From an uncultured Prevotella sp. (lineage in GTDB: Bacteria > Bacteroidota > Bacteroidia > Bacteroidales > Bacteroidaceae), in assembly GCA_934217675.1 (NCBI GenBank), contig CAKQCV010000041.1, positions 1-23,949 on the forward strand: a stretch of DNA of 23,949 nucleotides, written 5' to 3'. A program made the position numbers and the translations under genes. Positions 1 to 7,256 of this stretch are shown here, one piece after another. The notes beneath the pieces were generated by a model. It was given only the letters and a program-made list of their open reading frames with translations. It had not been told where the DNA came from and made no database searches. Positions within the stretch are counted from its first letter, which is position 1. Each line of letters opens with the position of its first letter.

Positions 1-1
1 C

Positions 2-3000
2 AGTCTGCCTGGAGACAACGTGCGCTCCGTATTCATTGATCACATGCAGAACGTGTGGGTAGGCACCAATATGGGACTTGCTCTCTTTGATCCACTGAAA
101 GGAACATTCCGTGTGTTTAAACACGAGAGAAACAATAGTGGAAGTTTAGCAGGCGACAACATACACCAAGTGACTGAGACTCGGGATAACACGCTGTGGA
201 TATGTTCTGATGGTGGTGGTATAAGCAAATTGAACCTTGATATGTATAGCCATCCATATTTCGGAACTGTAGTGTTTCAGCAGATGACGAAGGAAAATTC
301 TGGACTTTCATCTAACAATACACGGAGAGTACTTGAAGATCCCTACGGAAATATATGGGTGGGAAACTACAGCACAGGTGTTGATTTCATCTCAAGTGTT
401 GGCTCGCCATTCCTTATAAACCAGGCTGTGGAGGACGCTAAAATAAATGTCTCGGCATTATATATTGACAAGAATGATAACCTTTGGATTGGCGAAGACA
501 ATAGGGTTATGACATATAAAGACGGTAAAATAACAAAATCGTGGGATTTCTCGCAGTATATATCGAACTCCTCATCATTCGTATACCTTTTTACGGAAGA
601 CAGACAAGGAAACATCTGGTTCGGCACAACAGATAACGGTGCCTTGAAACTAAATCCTAATACTGGAGCCATAACGAAAATATCATGTACCAAGACAATA
701 GATGTTAATGCCCTATTTACCGACCACAATGGTACCGTATGGCTTGGAGGTGAGAGTGGAGTGGTCTCAGTTACAGGCAACAAGGAAACTTTCGAGGCAA
801 AGATAAACAATATTATAGGTACTTCATCAATACCGTTCACTATAACCGAAGATAATTATGGCAAGTTGTGGGTAGGAACTCTGGCACGAGGTATCTTCGT
901 ATTCGATAAAGATAGAAAGCTTGTTGCGCATCTCGGTGAGAAAGCTCCGTTCCCATCAAGCTCCATAAACCAAATTATTACCGACGAGAACGGAGGAATA
1001 TGGGCTGCTACACATCTCGGACTTGTATATATTCCTAATGCTAAGAATCCTAATGTCTTCAAGGTTTTTAACGACAAACAAGGGTTGAAGGATAATCATG
1101 TTAGGGCATTGGTGCAAGACCGGATGGGAAATATGTGGTTGAGTACTTTTTCAGGAATAGCATGCTTCGATGTTAACAAACAGAAATTCTATAACTTCGA
1201 TTACAAAAGTGGTATTCCAATGGGAAACTTTGTCGTTGGAGCCGCTGCAGTGTCGTCAGCAGGAATGGTTTATTTCGGTTCGCCGAGCGGTATATGCAGT
1301 TTTAATCCACAAGTGATTCAACAACAGGACAAAGTGTCGCCAGTTGAGATAATTGATTGCGAGAGAATTGAGAGCCAAACGGATAAGGGCAAGAAGCTCA
1401 TAATCGAACCCGATGAGCATGGTAAAATTGTAATGAAATACAACGAAAACACGTTTCGTATTGCTTTCACCATGCGTGACTATTCGCAAAACATGCTCGT
1501 GGACTATTCCTACAAGATGGAAGGACTCGATGATGAATGGTATACCGATAGCGACAATGGAGTGGTGTTCCGTAATCTTGATCCTGGTGAATATACTTTT
1601 ATTGTTCGGGCGAAATTGAAAAACCAAGATTGGAATGAGGCGAGTATTGCCCAACTTACAGTATGTGTTGAACCGCCACTTTGGCTTACATGGTGGGCAA
1701 AGACATTGTATATCCTTATAGTGGTAGGCATTATATATTATATTATGCGCTCCTATAAAAACGAGGTTAAGTTGAGAAGTTCTTTGGAGAAAACCAAGTG
1801 GGAAAGTCAACAAAAAATAGAAATGAACGAAGACCGCTTACGTTTCTTTACCAATATAACCCACGAATTGCGTACACCTCTTACCTTGATAATGGGACCA
1901 CTTGAGGACTTAATGGCAGATAGCAGACTGCCGGAAGTGTTGCAGAAGAAGGTAAAGAGTATACACACGAGTTCTGTAAGACTGCTTGACTTGATTAACA
2001 AAATATTGGAATTCCGCAAGACGGAAACGCAAAACCGAAGACTCTCTGTGGCACGTGCAAATCTTTGTGTAGCAGTAGGGGAGATAGGTTCACGCTTTAA
2101 AGACCTAAACCGTAACCCAAAGCTTAGGATTGAAGTTAATATGCCGGAGACTCCCGTGGAGATATTTTTTGACTCAGAGGTTATAAGTACTGTTGTTAAC
2201 AACCTTATGTCGAATGCCATAAAGTATACGCAAGACGGTTGTGTGGCTCTTTCTCTGAAAGTTGCCAACAACAGAGTGGCAATTGTCGTTTCAGACACAG
2301 GATATGGCATAAGCAAAGAAGCTTTGCCTCATATTTTTGAACGTTATTATCAGGCGAAAGGTCTGCATCAAGCTTCCGGCACGGGCATAGGATTGGCTCT
2401 TGTAAAGTCGCTTGCCGAACTCCACCATGCTTTGCTGACAGTAGATAGTGTGGAAGGCAGTGGTAGTACGTTCACTTTCTCACTTGATATGCATGAAACT
2501 TATCCTGACGCTCTGCATAAGGATGACGACAAGGAAAAGATAAAGACTGAACCGGATTCTGACATTGAGAGTAATGCAGATGGGGAAGAGCGGAAAGACT
2601 TTCGACCTGTAGTGCTCATTGTGGAAGATAATGATGACATCCGTATGTATATCGACGAGTCGCTCCATGAAGATTACCGCATATTGCAGGCTCGCAACGG
2701 AAAGGAGGGTTGCGATATGGCTTTCCTTAATTCGCCAGATATTATTGTAAGCGATATCATGATGCCTGAGATGGATGGCATAGAAATGACGAAAATTCTA
2801 AAGAATGATATGCGTACGAGTCATATTCCTATTATAATCCTTACAGCCAAGACCAGTACGCAAGACCAGGAAGAAGGCTACGACAGCGGTGCTGACTCTT
2901 ATCTGATGAAGCCGTTCAGCGCTCATCTGCTTAACAGCAGAATACGCAACATTATGTCTGGTAGACGTCGCTTAGCTGAGATTATATTACAACAAAGTGT

Positions 3001-3466
3001 TTCGCTTGGCAATACGGCAGCAGTTTCTATGACTGGCGGAATGAATGGAAAAACGACAGAAATTCTTGATGCTGGCGAATTTAGCGAAAATGATGCTGAT
3101 GCTATGGAGAAAAACAACGTGCAACAAACACCGGAGCTTAGTCCGCTTGACAAAAAGTTTATGGATAAGTTGAATGCGTTGATCAATGAGAATATAGCTA
3201 CCGAGGACATTGACATCGCTTTCATGACTGACAAGTTTGCCATGAGCCATTCCACTTTCTACCGCAAGGTGAAGGCATTAACTGGTGTCAGTGCCAACGA
3301 ATACATTCGTAAGGTGAAATTGCAGCGTGCTATGGAGTTGTTGAAAACTGGCGAGTATAATGTTACCGAGGTGTCTATGATGACAGGTTTCAATAATATA
3401 GGCTACTTCCGCCGTAGCTTCAAGAAAGAGTTTGACATTACTCCGTCGGAAGTATTGAAAAAATAA
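2..3466 (+). CDS. Hybrid two-component system sensor/regulator (HTCS), 5'-truncated by window edge
   Basis: Inner-membrane one-protein signalling system that senses an oligosaccharide in the periplasm and activates a polysaccharide-utilisation locus. The frame is open to the first base, so the GTG at 20 is not the true start. Numbering from that GTG: about ten reg_prop beta-propeller repeats (W-V/I-G type) cover residues 1-440, and a Y_Y_Y domain covers about 474-547. One membrane segment lies at about 553-577. The histidine kinase has its H-box at H615 (THELRTPL), N-box near 727-740 and a GTGIGL box near 788. The receiver has acceptor D912 (VSDIMMPEMDG) and a KPF lysine near 962. An AraC-type HTH fills 1044-1147. 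All catalytic motifs look intact. HTCS proteins usually reach about 1350 residues, so roughly 200 N-terminal residues are probably missing. Its target is not shown; the pectinase-like genes nearby are candidates. Confidence 0.96.
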   Translation, partial: SLPGDNVRSVFIDHMQNVWVGTNMGLALFDPLKGTFRVFKHERNNSGSLAGDNIHQVTETRDNTLWICSDGGGISKLNLDMYSHPYFGTVVFQQMTKENSGLSSNNTRRVLEDPYGNIWVGNYSTGVDFISSVGSPFLINQAVEDAKINVSALYIDKNDNLWIGEDNRVMTYKDGKITKSWDFSQYISNSSSFVYLFTEDRQGNIWFGTTDNGALKLNPNTGAITKISCTKTIDVNALFTDHNGTVWLGGESGVVSVTGNKETFEAKINNIIGTSSIPFTITEDNYGKLWVGTLARGIFVFDKDRKLVAHLGEKAPFPSSSINQIITDENGGIWAATHLGLVYIPNAKNPNVFKVFNDKQGLKDNHVRALVQDRMGNMWLSTFSGIACFDVNKQKFYNFDYKSGIPMGNFVVGAAAVSSAGMVYFGSPSGICSFNPQVIQQQDKVSPVEIIDCERIESQTDKGKKLIIEPDEHGKIVMKYNENTFRIAFTMRDYSQNMLVDYSYKMEGLDDEWYTDSDNGVVFRNLDPGEYTFIVRAKLKNQDWNEASIAQLTVCVEPPLWLTWWAKTLYILIVVGIIYYIMRSYKNEVKLRSSLEKTKWESQQKIEMNEDRLRFFTNITHELRTPLTLIMGPLEDLMADSRLPEVLQKKVKSIHTSSVRLLDLINKILEFRKTETQNRRLSVARANLCVAVGEIGSRFKDLNRNPKLRIEVNMPETPVEIFFDSEVISTVVNNLMSNAIKYTQDGCVALSLKVANNRVAIVVSDTGYGISKEALPHIFERYYQAKGLHQASGTGIGLALVKSLAELHHALLTVDSVEGSGSTFTFSLDMHETYPDALHKDDDKEKIKTEPDSDIESNADGEERKDFRPVVLIVEDNDDIRMYIDESLHEDYRILQARNGKEGCDMAFLNSPDIIVSDIMMPEMDGIEMTKILKNDMRTSHIPIIILTAKTSTQDQEEGYDSGADSYLMKPFSAHLLNSRIRNIMSGRRRLAEIILQQSVSLGNTAAVSMTGGMNGKTTEILDAGEFSENDADAMEKNNVQQTPELSPLDKKFMDKLNALINENIATEDIDIAFMTDKFAMSHSTFYRKVKALTGVSANEYIRKVKLQRAMELLKTGEYNVTEVSMMTGFNNIGYFRRSFKKEFDITPSEVLKK

Positions 3467-3502
3467 AAAAAGGCAGATGGACAATTATCCATCTGCCTTT
3501 TT
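3467..3502. terminator. Bidirectional intrinsic terminator between HTCS and DUF5056 gene
   Basis: A perfect 15-bp stem (3467-3481 with 3488-3502) and a 6-nt CAATTA loop. An A-run opens the left arm and a T-run closes the right arm, so it can terminate both convergent transcripts. It begins one base after the HTCS stop and includes two bases of the opposing stop codon. Confidence 0.92.
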
Positions 3503-3899
3503 AGAATACCGTTTTATATTTGCTCTCGCTCTTTATTGCCACGATGGCAAGTATTATTGATATAGCGAGCGGTATAGGGTAAACAAACTGTGGGATATGC
3601 GAGAGGTCGAAGGTGGCGATAAGCTTCATTATCCTTATCATGTATGACAGGATTATTCCAACAATATCCTTGCCACTATACCATTTGATGTCGGCATTTG
3701 CCACCGAGAAAATGATAAAGGCTATACCGAGCAAGCTGCAGACGATAGTCCAGAGATGCGAGAGTCTCAACATCTTTTTGTTTTCAAGTCTTTCGATACT
3801 CTGCATAACATTGTCAGAGAATCCATTGTCTGGAATCTCCGCATTTCGAGCGTTTGCAAAAAACTCATTCAACAATATTTCGTTATTATCTTCCTTCAT
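3501..3899 (-). CDS. DUF5056-like small membrane protein, probable anti-sigma factor
   Basis: A 132-residue protein with a cytosolic N-terminus of about 45 residues (a conserved-looking NGFSDNVMQSIERL stretch). Hydrophobic segments follow near 46-66, about 80-95 and 105-124. The arrangement of soluble head plus membrane helices, encoded directly after an ECF sigma factor, matches small DUF5056-type proteins of Bacteroidota and suggests an anti-sigma role. The start overlaps the sigma-factor 3' end by 14 bp, so translation is probably coupled. No zinc-binding HxxxCxxC anti-sigma motif is present. The family name is from memory; the anti-sigma function is inferred from position and topology. 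Confidence 0.75.
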   Translation of the reverse strand: MKEDNNEILLNEFFANARNAEIPDNGFSDNVMQSIERLENKKMLRLSHLWTIVCSLLGIAFIIFSVANADIKWYSGKDIVGIILSYMIRIMKLIATFDLSHIPQFVYPIPLAISIILAIVAIKSESKYKTVF

Positions 3900-4422
3900 A
3901 TCCGTTATTCCTTAAATAAGTTGTAAGTTTCTCTTTTCCTCTATACAGATGCGACTTTACCGTCCCCTTCGGCATTCCGGTGATACTTGCTATTTTGTCT
4001 ACGGGCTGTCCGTCTATGAGTTGCAGCGTTATGCAAGTTCGTTCCTCCGGTTTCAGTATTGCGAGAGCCTTAAGAATGTCCATGTTCAAGGCGCTGTTGT
4101 CGTTTCCTCCGCTGGAGCGTGTCGCTATGGCTGGCGTATCCACATCCTCCGTCAGGTGATGACTGCGTCGGTAGTCGTAGTGCACGTTGTATGCAATTCT
4201 CATTATCCAAGTAGAGAACGACGACGAGCCGCGGAACTTCCCGATATTTGTGTAAGCCTTTATGAACGTCTCCTGTGCAAGATCGTCGGCAAGTTGTGTA
4301 TCGCCTACGGTCAGTCCGAGCAGAAACCGCCTCACTTGCGACTGATATTTGTGCAACAGCGTGTCGAAGGCACGCTTGTTGCCAAATACCGCCACTTGCG
4401 TAACAAGAGTTATATCATTCAT
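3886..4422 (-). CDS. ECF-type RNA polymerase sigma factor (sigma-70 family, RpoE-like)
   Basis: A 178-residue extracytoplasmic-function sigma factor. Region 2 spans about residues 11-82, with the DDLAQETFIKAY core and the FSTWIMRIAYNVHYDYRR stretch for -10 recognition. Region 4.2 spans about 115-168, with an HTH around VDKIASITGMPKGTVKSHLYRGKEKL that contacts the -35 element. Regions 1 and 3 are absent, as expected for ECF factors. It sits between the DUF6249 membrane-protein gene (57 bp upstream) and the DUF5056 gene, which overlaps its end. An ECF-like promoter lies ahead of the operon, so it probably transcribes its own genes. The regulon beyond this cannot be read here. Confidence 0.95.
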   Translation of the reverse strand: MNDITLVTQVAVFGNKRAFDTLLHKYQSQVRRFLLGLTVGDTQLADDLAQETFIKAYTNIGKFRGSSSFSTWIMRIAYNVHYDYRRSHHLTEDVDTPAIATRSSGGNDNSALNMDILKALAILKPEERTCITLQLIDGQPVDKIASITGMPKGTVKSHLYRGKEKLTTYLRNNGYEGR

Positions 4423-4500
4423 AATTCGAATTTAAAGTTTAAAATTTAGAGTTCTTCTCGCTTCGCTGTGATTAAGAGTTTAGAGTTTTGAATTCTCTTC
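4423..4500. repeat. Degenerate AT-rich AACTCTAAA-type repeat in the DUF6249-sigma junction
   Basis: On the - strand the junction carries several variants of AACTCTAAA, AAACTTTAAA and AACTCTTAA, continuing from the last codons of the DUF6249 gene to just before the sigma-factor ATG. Similar low-complexity strings are scattered through Prevotella and Bacteroides intergenic DNA in my experience. No promoter or terminator is evident here. It may simply be a spreading simple repeat. Confidence 0.4.
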
Positions 4501-5205
4501 CTCTTCACAATTATCCTCTTTCCTATCTGCACTTTCAGACAAGTTGCAAGCATCCTCCCCCTTGGGGGAGTTAGAGGAGGCTGGACCTATTCCCTTCTTC
4601 GTTGTCCATGCAATAACAGCCTGCCCTGCACCATAGAATGCAATTATGAATCCTATTCCAGTACACATTCTGCTATGAACAAATATAGAGAATATCACGA
4701 TACCGATTCCGAGGAACATCTTTTTTACTCCCTTCTCCCAAAGTCCCTGGTCATTAGGCTGTTTGTTGCTTTTTGTGATATCTTGTGGTATGGGCTGTCC
4801 GTTTTTTAGAGCAAGTTCTGCAAGTCTGATTTTCTGGTTGCGAGATTTTATGATGTAGTAGATAATAAGTCCGATAATCAGCACTGGGGCGAGGAAGAAT
4901 ATGATAAATATGGCAGAAATAGGAATGAAAGCCTTTCCCATTATATCGCTGAGCGCATCAAAATTACTTTTGTGTTCTGTCCAGTCATCATCATATATAC
5001 CTGTCGTGTCCATGTCTGCCGTATCCATGTTAGCTGTATCAGAGAAGGCAACGATAGCTGTAGTATTCTTTGTATTACCGTTATTGTCCGTCTGCGAGTT
5101 GATTTTCATGCTTGCAACAGGAGTGTGACGATGGTGTTGTGCCATTGTTGGCATTGATGCAGAGATAACAAGTCCTGCAATGATTGTAATTAAAATCTTT
5201 TTCAT
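4480..5205 (-). CDS. DUF6249-like membrane protein, first gene of the ECF sigma operon
   Basis: A 241-residue protein with an N-terminal signal sequence (MKKILITIIAGLVISASMPTMAQ) and a polar, Thr/Asp-rich region with an MDTADMDTTG stretch (residues 24-85). Strong membrane segments lie at about 92-118 and about 160-200, with a short charged link (KSRNQKIRLAELALKNGQPIP) between them. This layout fits the DUF6249 family, whose function is unknown. The last 40 residues are low-complexity and acidic and are partly encoded by a GC-rich palindrome (4555-4570) and an AT-rich repeat, so the tail looks like recently acquired non-conserved sequence. Co-transcription with an ECF sigma factor suggests an envelope-stress or membrane-signal role, which is inference. 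Confidence 0.8.
   Translation of the reverse strand: MKKILITIIAGLVISASMPTMAQHHRHTPVASMKINSQTDNNGNTKNTTAIVAFSDTANMDTADMDTTGIYDDDWTEHKSNFDALSDIMGKAFIPISAIFIIFFLAPVLIIGLIIYYIIKSRNQKIRLAELALKNGQPIPQDITKSNKQPNDQGLWEKGVKKMFLGIGIVIFSIFVHSRMCTGIGFIIAFYGAGQAVIAWTTKKGIGPASSNSPKGEDACNLSESADRKEDNCEEEENSKL
4555..4570. repeat. GC-rich palindrome inside the DUF6249 coding region
   Basis: CTCCCCC-TT-GGGGGAG forms a perfect 7-bp inverted repeat in otherwise AT-rich DNA, flanked by a TTAGAGGAGG stretch. It encodes the SNSPKGED segment of the C-terminal tail. The same kind of palindrome is, from memory, dispersed in Prevotella and Porphyromonas genomes, so it may be a copy of a REP-like element read in frame. 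Confidence 0.5.
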
Positions 5206-5235
5206 ATCTTTTTCTGTTTTTATTTCTTTATTTGT

Positions 5236-5264
5236 TAGACGAAATGAGACTGGTGTTTGGTTGC
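5236..5264 (-). promoter_or_regulatory. Candidate ECF-sigma promoter (GCAACC-N17-CGTCTA)
   Basis: Read on the - strand, GCAACC (5264-5259) is followed after 17 nt by CGTCTA (5241-5236). This resembles the AAC(C) -35 and CGTC -10 signature of many ECF sigma factors. It ends 30 bp before the DUF6249 ATG, giving a leader of about 24 nt. There is no housekeeping TAnnTTTG match at this place. The placement ahead of the sigma operon suggests autoregulation. Confidence 0.55.
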
Positions 5265-5332
5265 ATTTATAATGAAAAAATGTACTATATGTTTTTTAGT
5301 GGTATTCATTTTTAATTGTATATGCGGATTCT

Positions 5333-5365
5333 TTTGCAAAAAAAGCAATTTTTTAGTAATTTTAC
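5333..5365 (+). promoter_or_regulatory. Candidate housekeeping promoter for the HA-domain gene (TTTG-N20-TAATTTTA)
   Basis: TTTG at 5333-5336 and TAATTTTA at 5357-5364 are separated by 20 nt, the spacing of the Bacteroidota -33/-7 consensus (TTTG, TAnnTTTG). The -7 box has A in place of the final G. Transcription would begin near 5371, giving a leader of about 20 nt before the ATG at 5391. Confidence 0.4.
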
Positions 5366-5390
5366 GACAAAATTAAAATGAATAAATGTT

Positions 5391-5612
5391 ATGTATATGA
5401 TAAAGAAAGACGAACGATGGCATGAGAATTATAAGCAGCTTTATAACTATGTGGTAGAACATCATCAGTTCCCTGATAAGAAAAAAGTAGAGAACCGACG
5501 TTTGTTAAACTGGTGGAAGTATAATAAAAAATGTATCAAAGAAGGAAAACTTGATGACGATAGGGTAAAGATGCTTGATGAACTTAGCCGAATGAGAACA
5601 ATTCACCTGTAG
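5391..5612 (+). CDS. Small orphan helicase-associated (HA) domain protein
   Basis: A 73-residue basic protein that is almost entirely one helicase-associated domain (PF03457 type). The spaced aromatic pattern is visible: W10, Y14, L17, Y20, P28, L38-L39, W41-W42, K47, the GKL at 52-54, R58 and M61-L62. This small three-helix fold normally occurs as tandem copies C-terminal to superfamily 2 helicases and is thought to bind nucleic acid. Here it stands alone, with no helicase in the window, so it may be a free-standing nucleic-acid-binding protein or a leftover fragment. The ATG at 5397 is an equally possible start. It sits between the divergent sigma operon and the glycoside-hydrolase operon and has its own candidate promoter. 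Confidence 0.7.
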   Translation: MYMIKKDERWHENYKQLYNYVVEHHQFPDKKKVENRRLLNWWKYNKKCIKEGKLDDDRVKMLDELSRMRTIHL

Positions 5613-5709
5613 TAAGACCCTAATGTAGGTAAAACCATAAATGCCCTTCTCATTTATTTCGCATATATAATAAGGTACAAAAGTATAACTTTATCGTCAT
5701 AATATTACT

Positions 5710-6582
5710 ATGATTAAATTGCGCAATTTTATATTATTATCAGTATTGTTCGGGGGTATGATACTCCCCGATATGATGATAGCACAAAAACGCTATCAAG
5801 TAGGAGTGTGCGACTGGATGGTTTTGAAACGCCAGAAACTTGGCGAGTTCAAATTGGCACGCGAACTTGACTGTGACGGAATAGAGATGGATATGGGCGG
5901 ATTGGGTAAACGCGATTCTTTTGACAATAAGATGCGTGATCCCAAAATGGCAAAACTCTTCCGCCATACAGCAGACAGTCTTGGCGTAAAAGTTGGAGCG
6001 GTTGCAATGTCGGGATTCTATGGACAAAGTTTTGCTAAGAAAAAAACTTGGAGATGGCTCATAGAAGACTGCTTGAACACGATGGATATAATGGATTCGA
6101 ATGTGGCTTTCCTTCCACTCGGAGGGTGTGGTAACAATTGGACAGATTCTGTACAGCTGAGAAAAGAAATCGTTGAGCGGTTGCACCAAGCAGGCGAGAT
6201 GGCAAAAAAGCGTGGAAAGGTGATAGGTATTGATACCCCTCTGGATGCCAAGGGAAATAAAAAACTCTTGAAAGAAATCAACTCGGAGGGTATAAAGATA
6301 TTCTATAAGGTTCAGACAGCAGTAGAGAATAGACGTGATATACCGAAAGATCTGAAAAAACTCGGTGCGAAGAATGTGTGTGCAATTCATGCAAGTAACA
6401 CTGATGGAGTTTGGCTTCGTAACGACAAGGCTGTTGACATGCCTAAGATAAAAGTTGCTCTCGACAAACTTGGATGGACAGGATGGCTCTTTGTGGAACG
6501 TAGCCGTGATGTGAATCATGTGCGCAACGTGAAGAAAAACTATGGTGAGAACGTAAAATATCTAAAAGAAGTATTTAAATAA
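5710..6582 (+). CDS. Secreted sugar-phosphate isomerase/epimerase-like TIM-barrel protein
   Basis: A 290-residue protein with a signal peptide (about residues 1-26, ending MIAQ) followed by a xylose-isomerase-like TIM barrel (AP_endonuc_2 / PF01261 type). Candidate metal and active-site residues sit at strand ends: E59 and D61 (GIEMD), D175 (GIDTPLD), H227 (AIHASN) and E263 (FVERSRD). Family members isomerise or epimerise sugars or inositols through a divalent metal. The export signal points to a periplasmic or lipid-facing role rather than cytosolic sugar metabolism, which is common for this subgroup in Bacteroidota but of unknown substrate. It starts a tightly packed run: the next gene begins one base after its stop. 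No convincing promoter was found upstream. Substrate cannot be assigned. Confidence 0.82.
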   Translation: MIKLRNFILLSVLFGGMILPDMMIAQKRYQVGVCDWMVLKRQKLGEFKLARELDCDGIEMDMGGLGKRDSFDNKMRDPKMAKLFRHTADSLGVKVGAVAMSGFYGQSFAKKKTWRWLIEDCLNTMDIMDSNVAFLPLGGCGNNWTDSVQLRKEIVERLHQAGEMAKKRGKVIGIDTPLDAKGNKKLLKEINSEGIKIFYKVQTAVENRRDIPKDLKKLGAKNVCAIHASNTDGVWLRNDKAVDMPKIKVALDKLGWTGWLFVERSRDVNHVRNVKKNYGENVKYLKEVFK

Positions 6583-6583
6583 T

Positions 6584-7249
6584 ATGAAAAAGTTTTTTGT
6601 TATAGCTGTAGCTCTGCTGGCAATGAACTCTATGTCGGCAAGTGCAATAGAACTTGATACAAATGGGCGTGATGCAAAATATGTGGAAACAATTCTTCAG
6701 CGTTCAAAGAAAGTTACAGATGCTTTGAATATTACAGGTACAGCAAAAGGGAAACAGGTGCTGAACATTGTGGCAAACCGCTATTTCAAACTTAACGACA
6801 TATACACGGAGCGCGACAGCATAAAGACTGTTGCAAAAACTTTATCGGGTGAAGCAAAGAAACAAAAAATGGAATATGCAGAGATGTTGAAGGATCAGAA
6901 ACTGTATAAGTCGCATTTTGGTTTCATTGCCGACCTTGCCGTGTATCTTACGGATGCAGAGGTGGAGACTGTTAAGGATGTGCTGACGTATAATGTAGTG
7001 AAAGTTACTTACGATGCACAGTGTGACATGATTCCAACGTTGAAAAAAGAAGAGAAGGTGCAAATATTGGCTTGGCTCAAAGAGGCAAGAGAATATGCTA
7101 TCGATGCTGAAAGCTCAAAGAAAAAACACGAGGCATTCGGAAAATACAAGGGAAGAATAAACAACTGGCTCTCAAAGCGAGGATATAATTTGACCAAGGA
7201 ACGCGAAGAATGGGCTAAGAGAGTTAAGGCAAGAGGAGGAACATTATAG
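6584..7249 (+). CDS. DUF3826 family secreted protein
   Basis: A 221-residue protein with a signal peptide (about 1-22, cleavage after ASA) and an otherwise helical, Lys/Glu-rich mature chain. The pattern (YVETILQRSKKVTDALN near 33-50; FIADLAVYLTDAEVETVKD; W-L-K-EAREYAIDAESSKKKHEAFGKYKGRINNWLSKRGY near the end) matches DUF3826, a Bacteroidota family with no known activity that I associate with pectin-type polysaccharide loci. It lies one base after the isomerase-like gene and 7 bp before the GH127-family gene, so the three are surely co-transcribed. Periplasmic location is predicted. No catalytic motif is visible; a structural or binding role is as likely as an enzymatic one. Confidence 0.82.
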   Translation: MKKFFVIAVALLAMNSMSASAIELDTNGRDAKYVETILQRSKKVTDALNITGTAKGKQVLNIVANRYFKLNDIYTERDSIKTVAKTLSGEAKKQKMEYAEMLKDQKLYKSHFGFIADLAVYLTDAEVETVKDVLTYNVVKVTYDAQCDMIPTLKKEEKVQILAWLKEAREYAIDAESSKKKHEAFGKYKGRINNWLSKRGYNLTKEREEWAKRVKARGGTL

Positions 7250-7256
7250 AAAATAA

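Noticed and set aside
5686..5693. TAACTTTA as a promoter for the isomerase-GH operon
   Set aside because: The last base departs from TAnnTTTG and no TTG lies 19-21 nt upstream, so the match is too weak to annotate.
5740..6519. A 259-codon - strand frame opposite the isomerase-like gene
   Set aside because: The + strand frame has a signal peptide and a clear TIM-barrel pattern; the reverse frame has no domain and odd composition.
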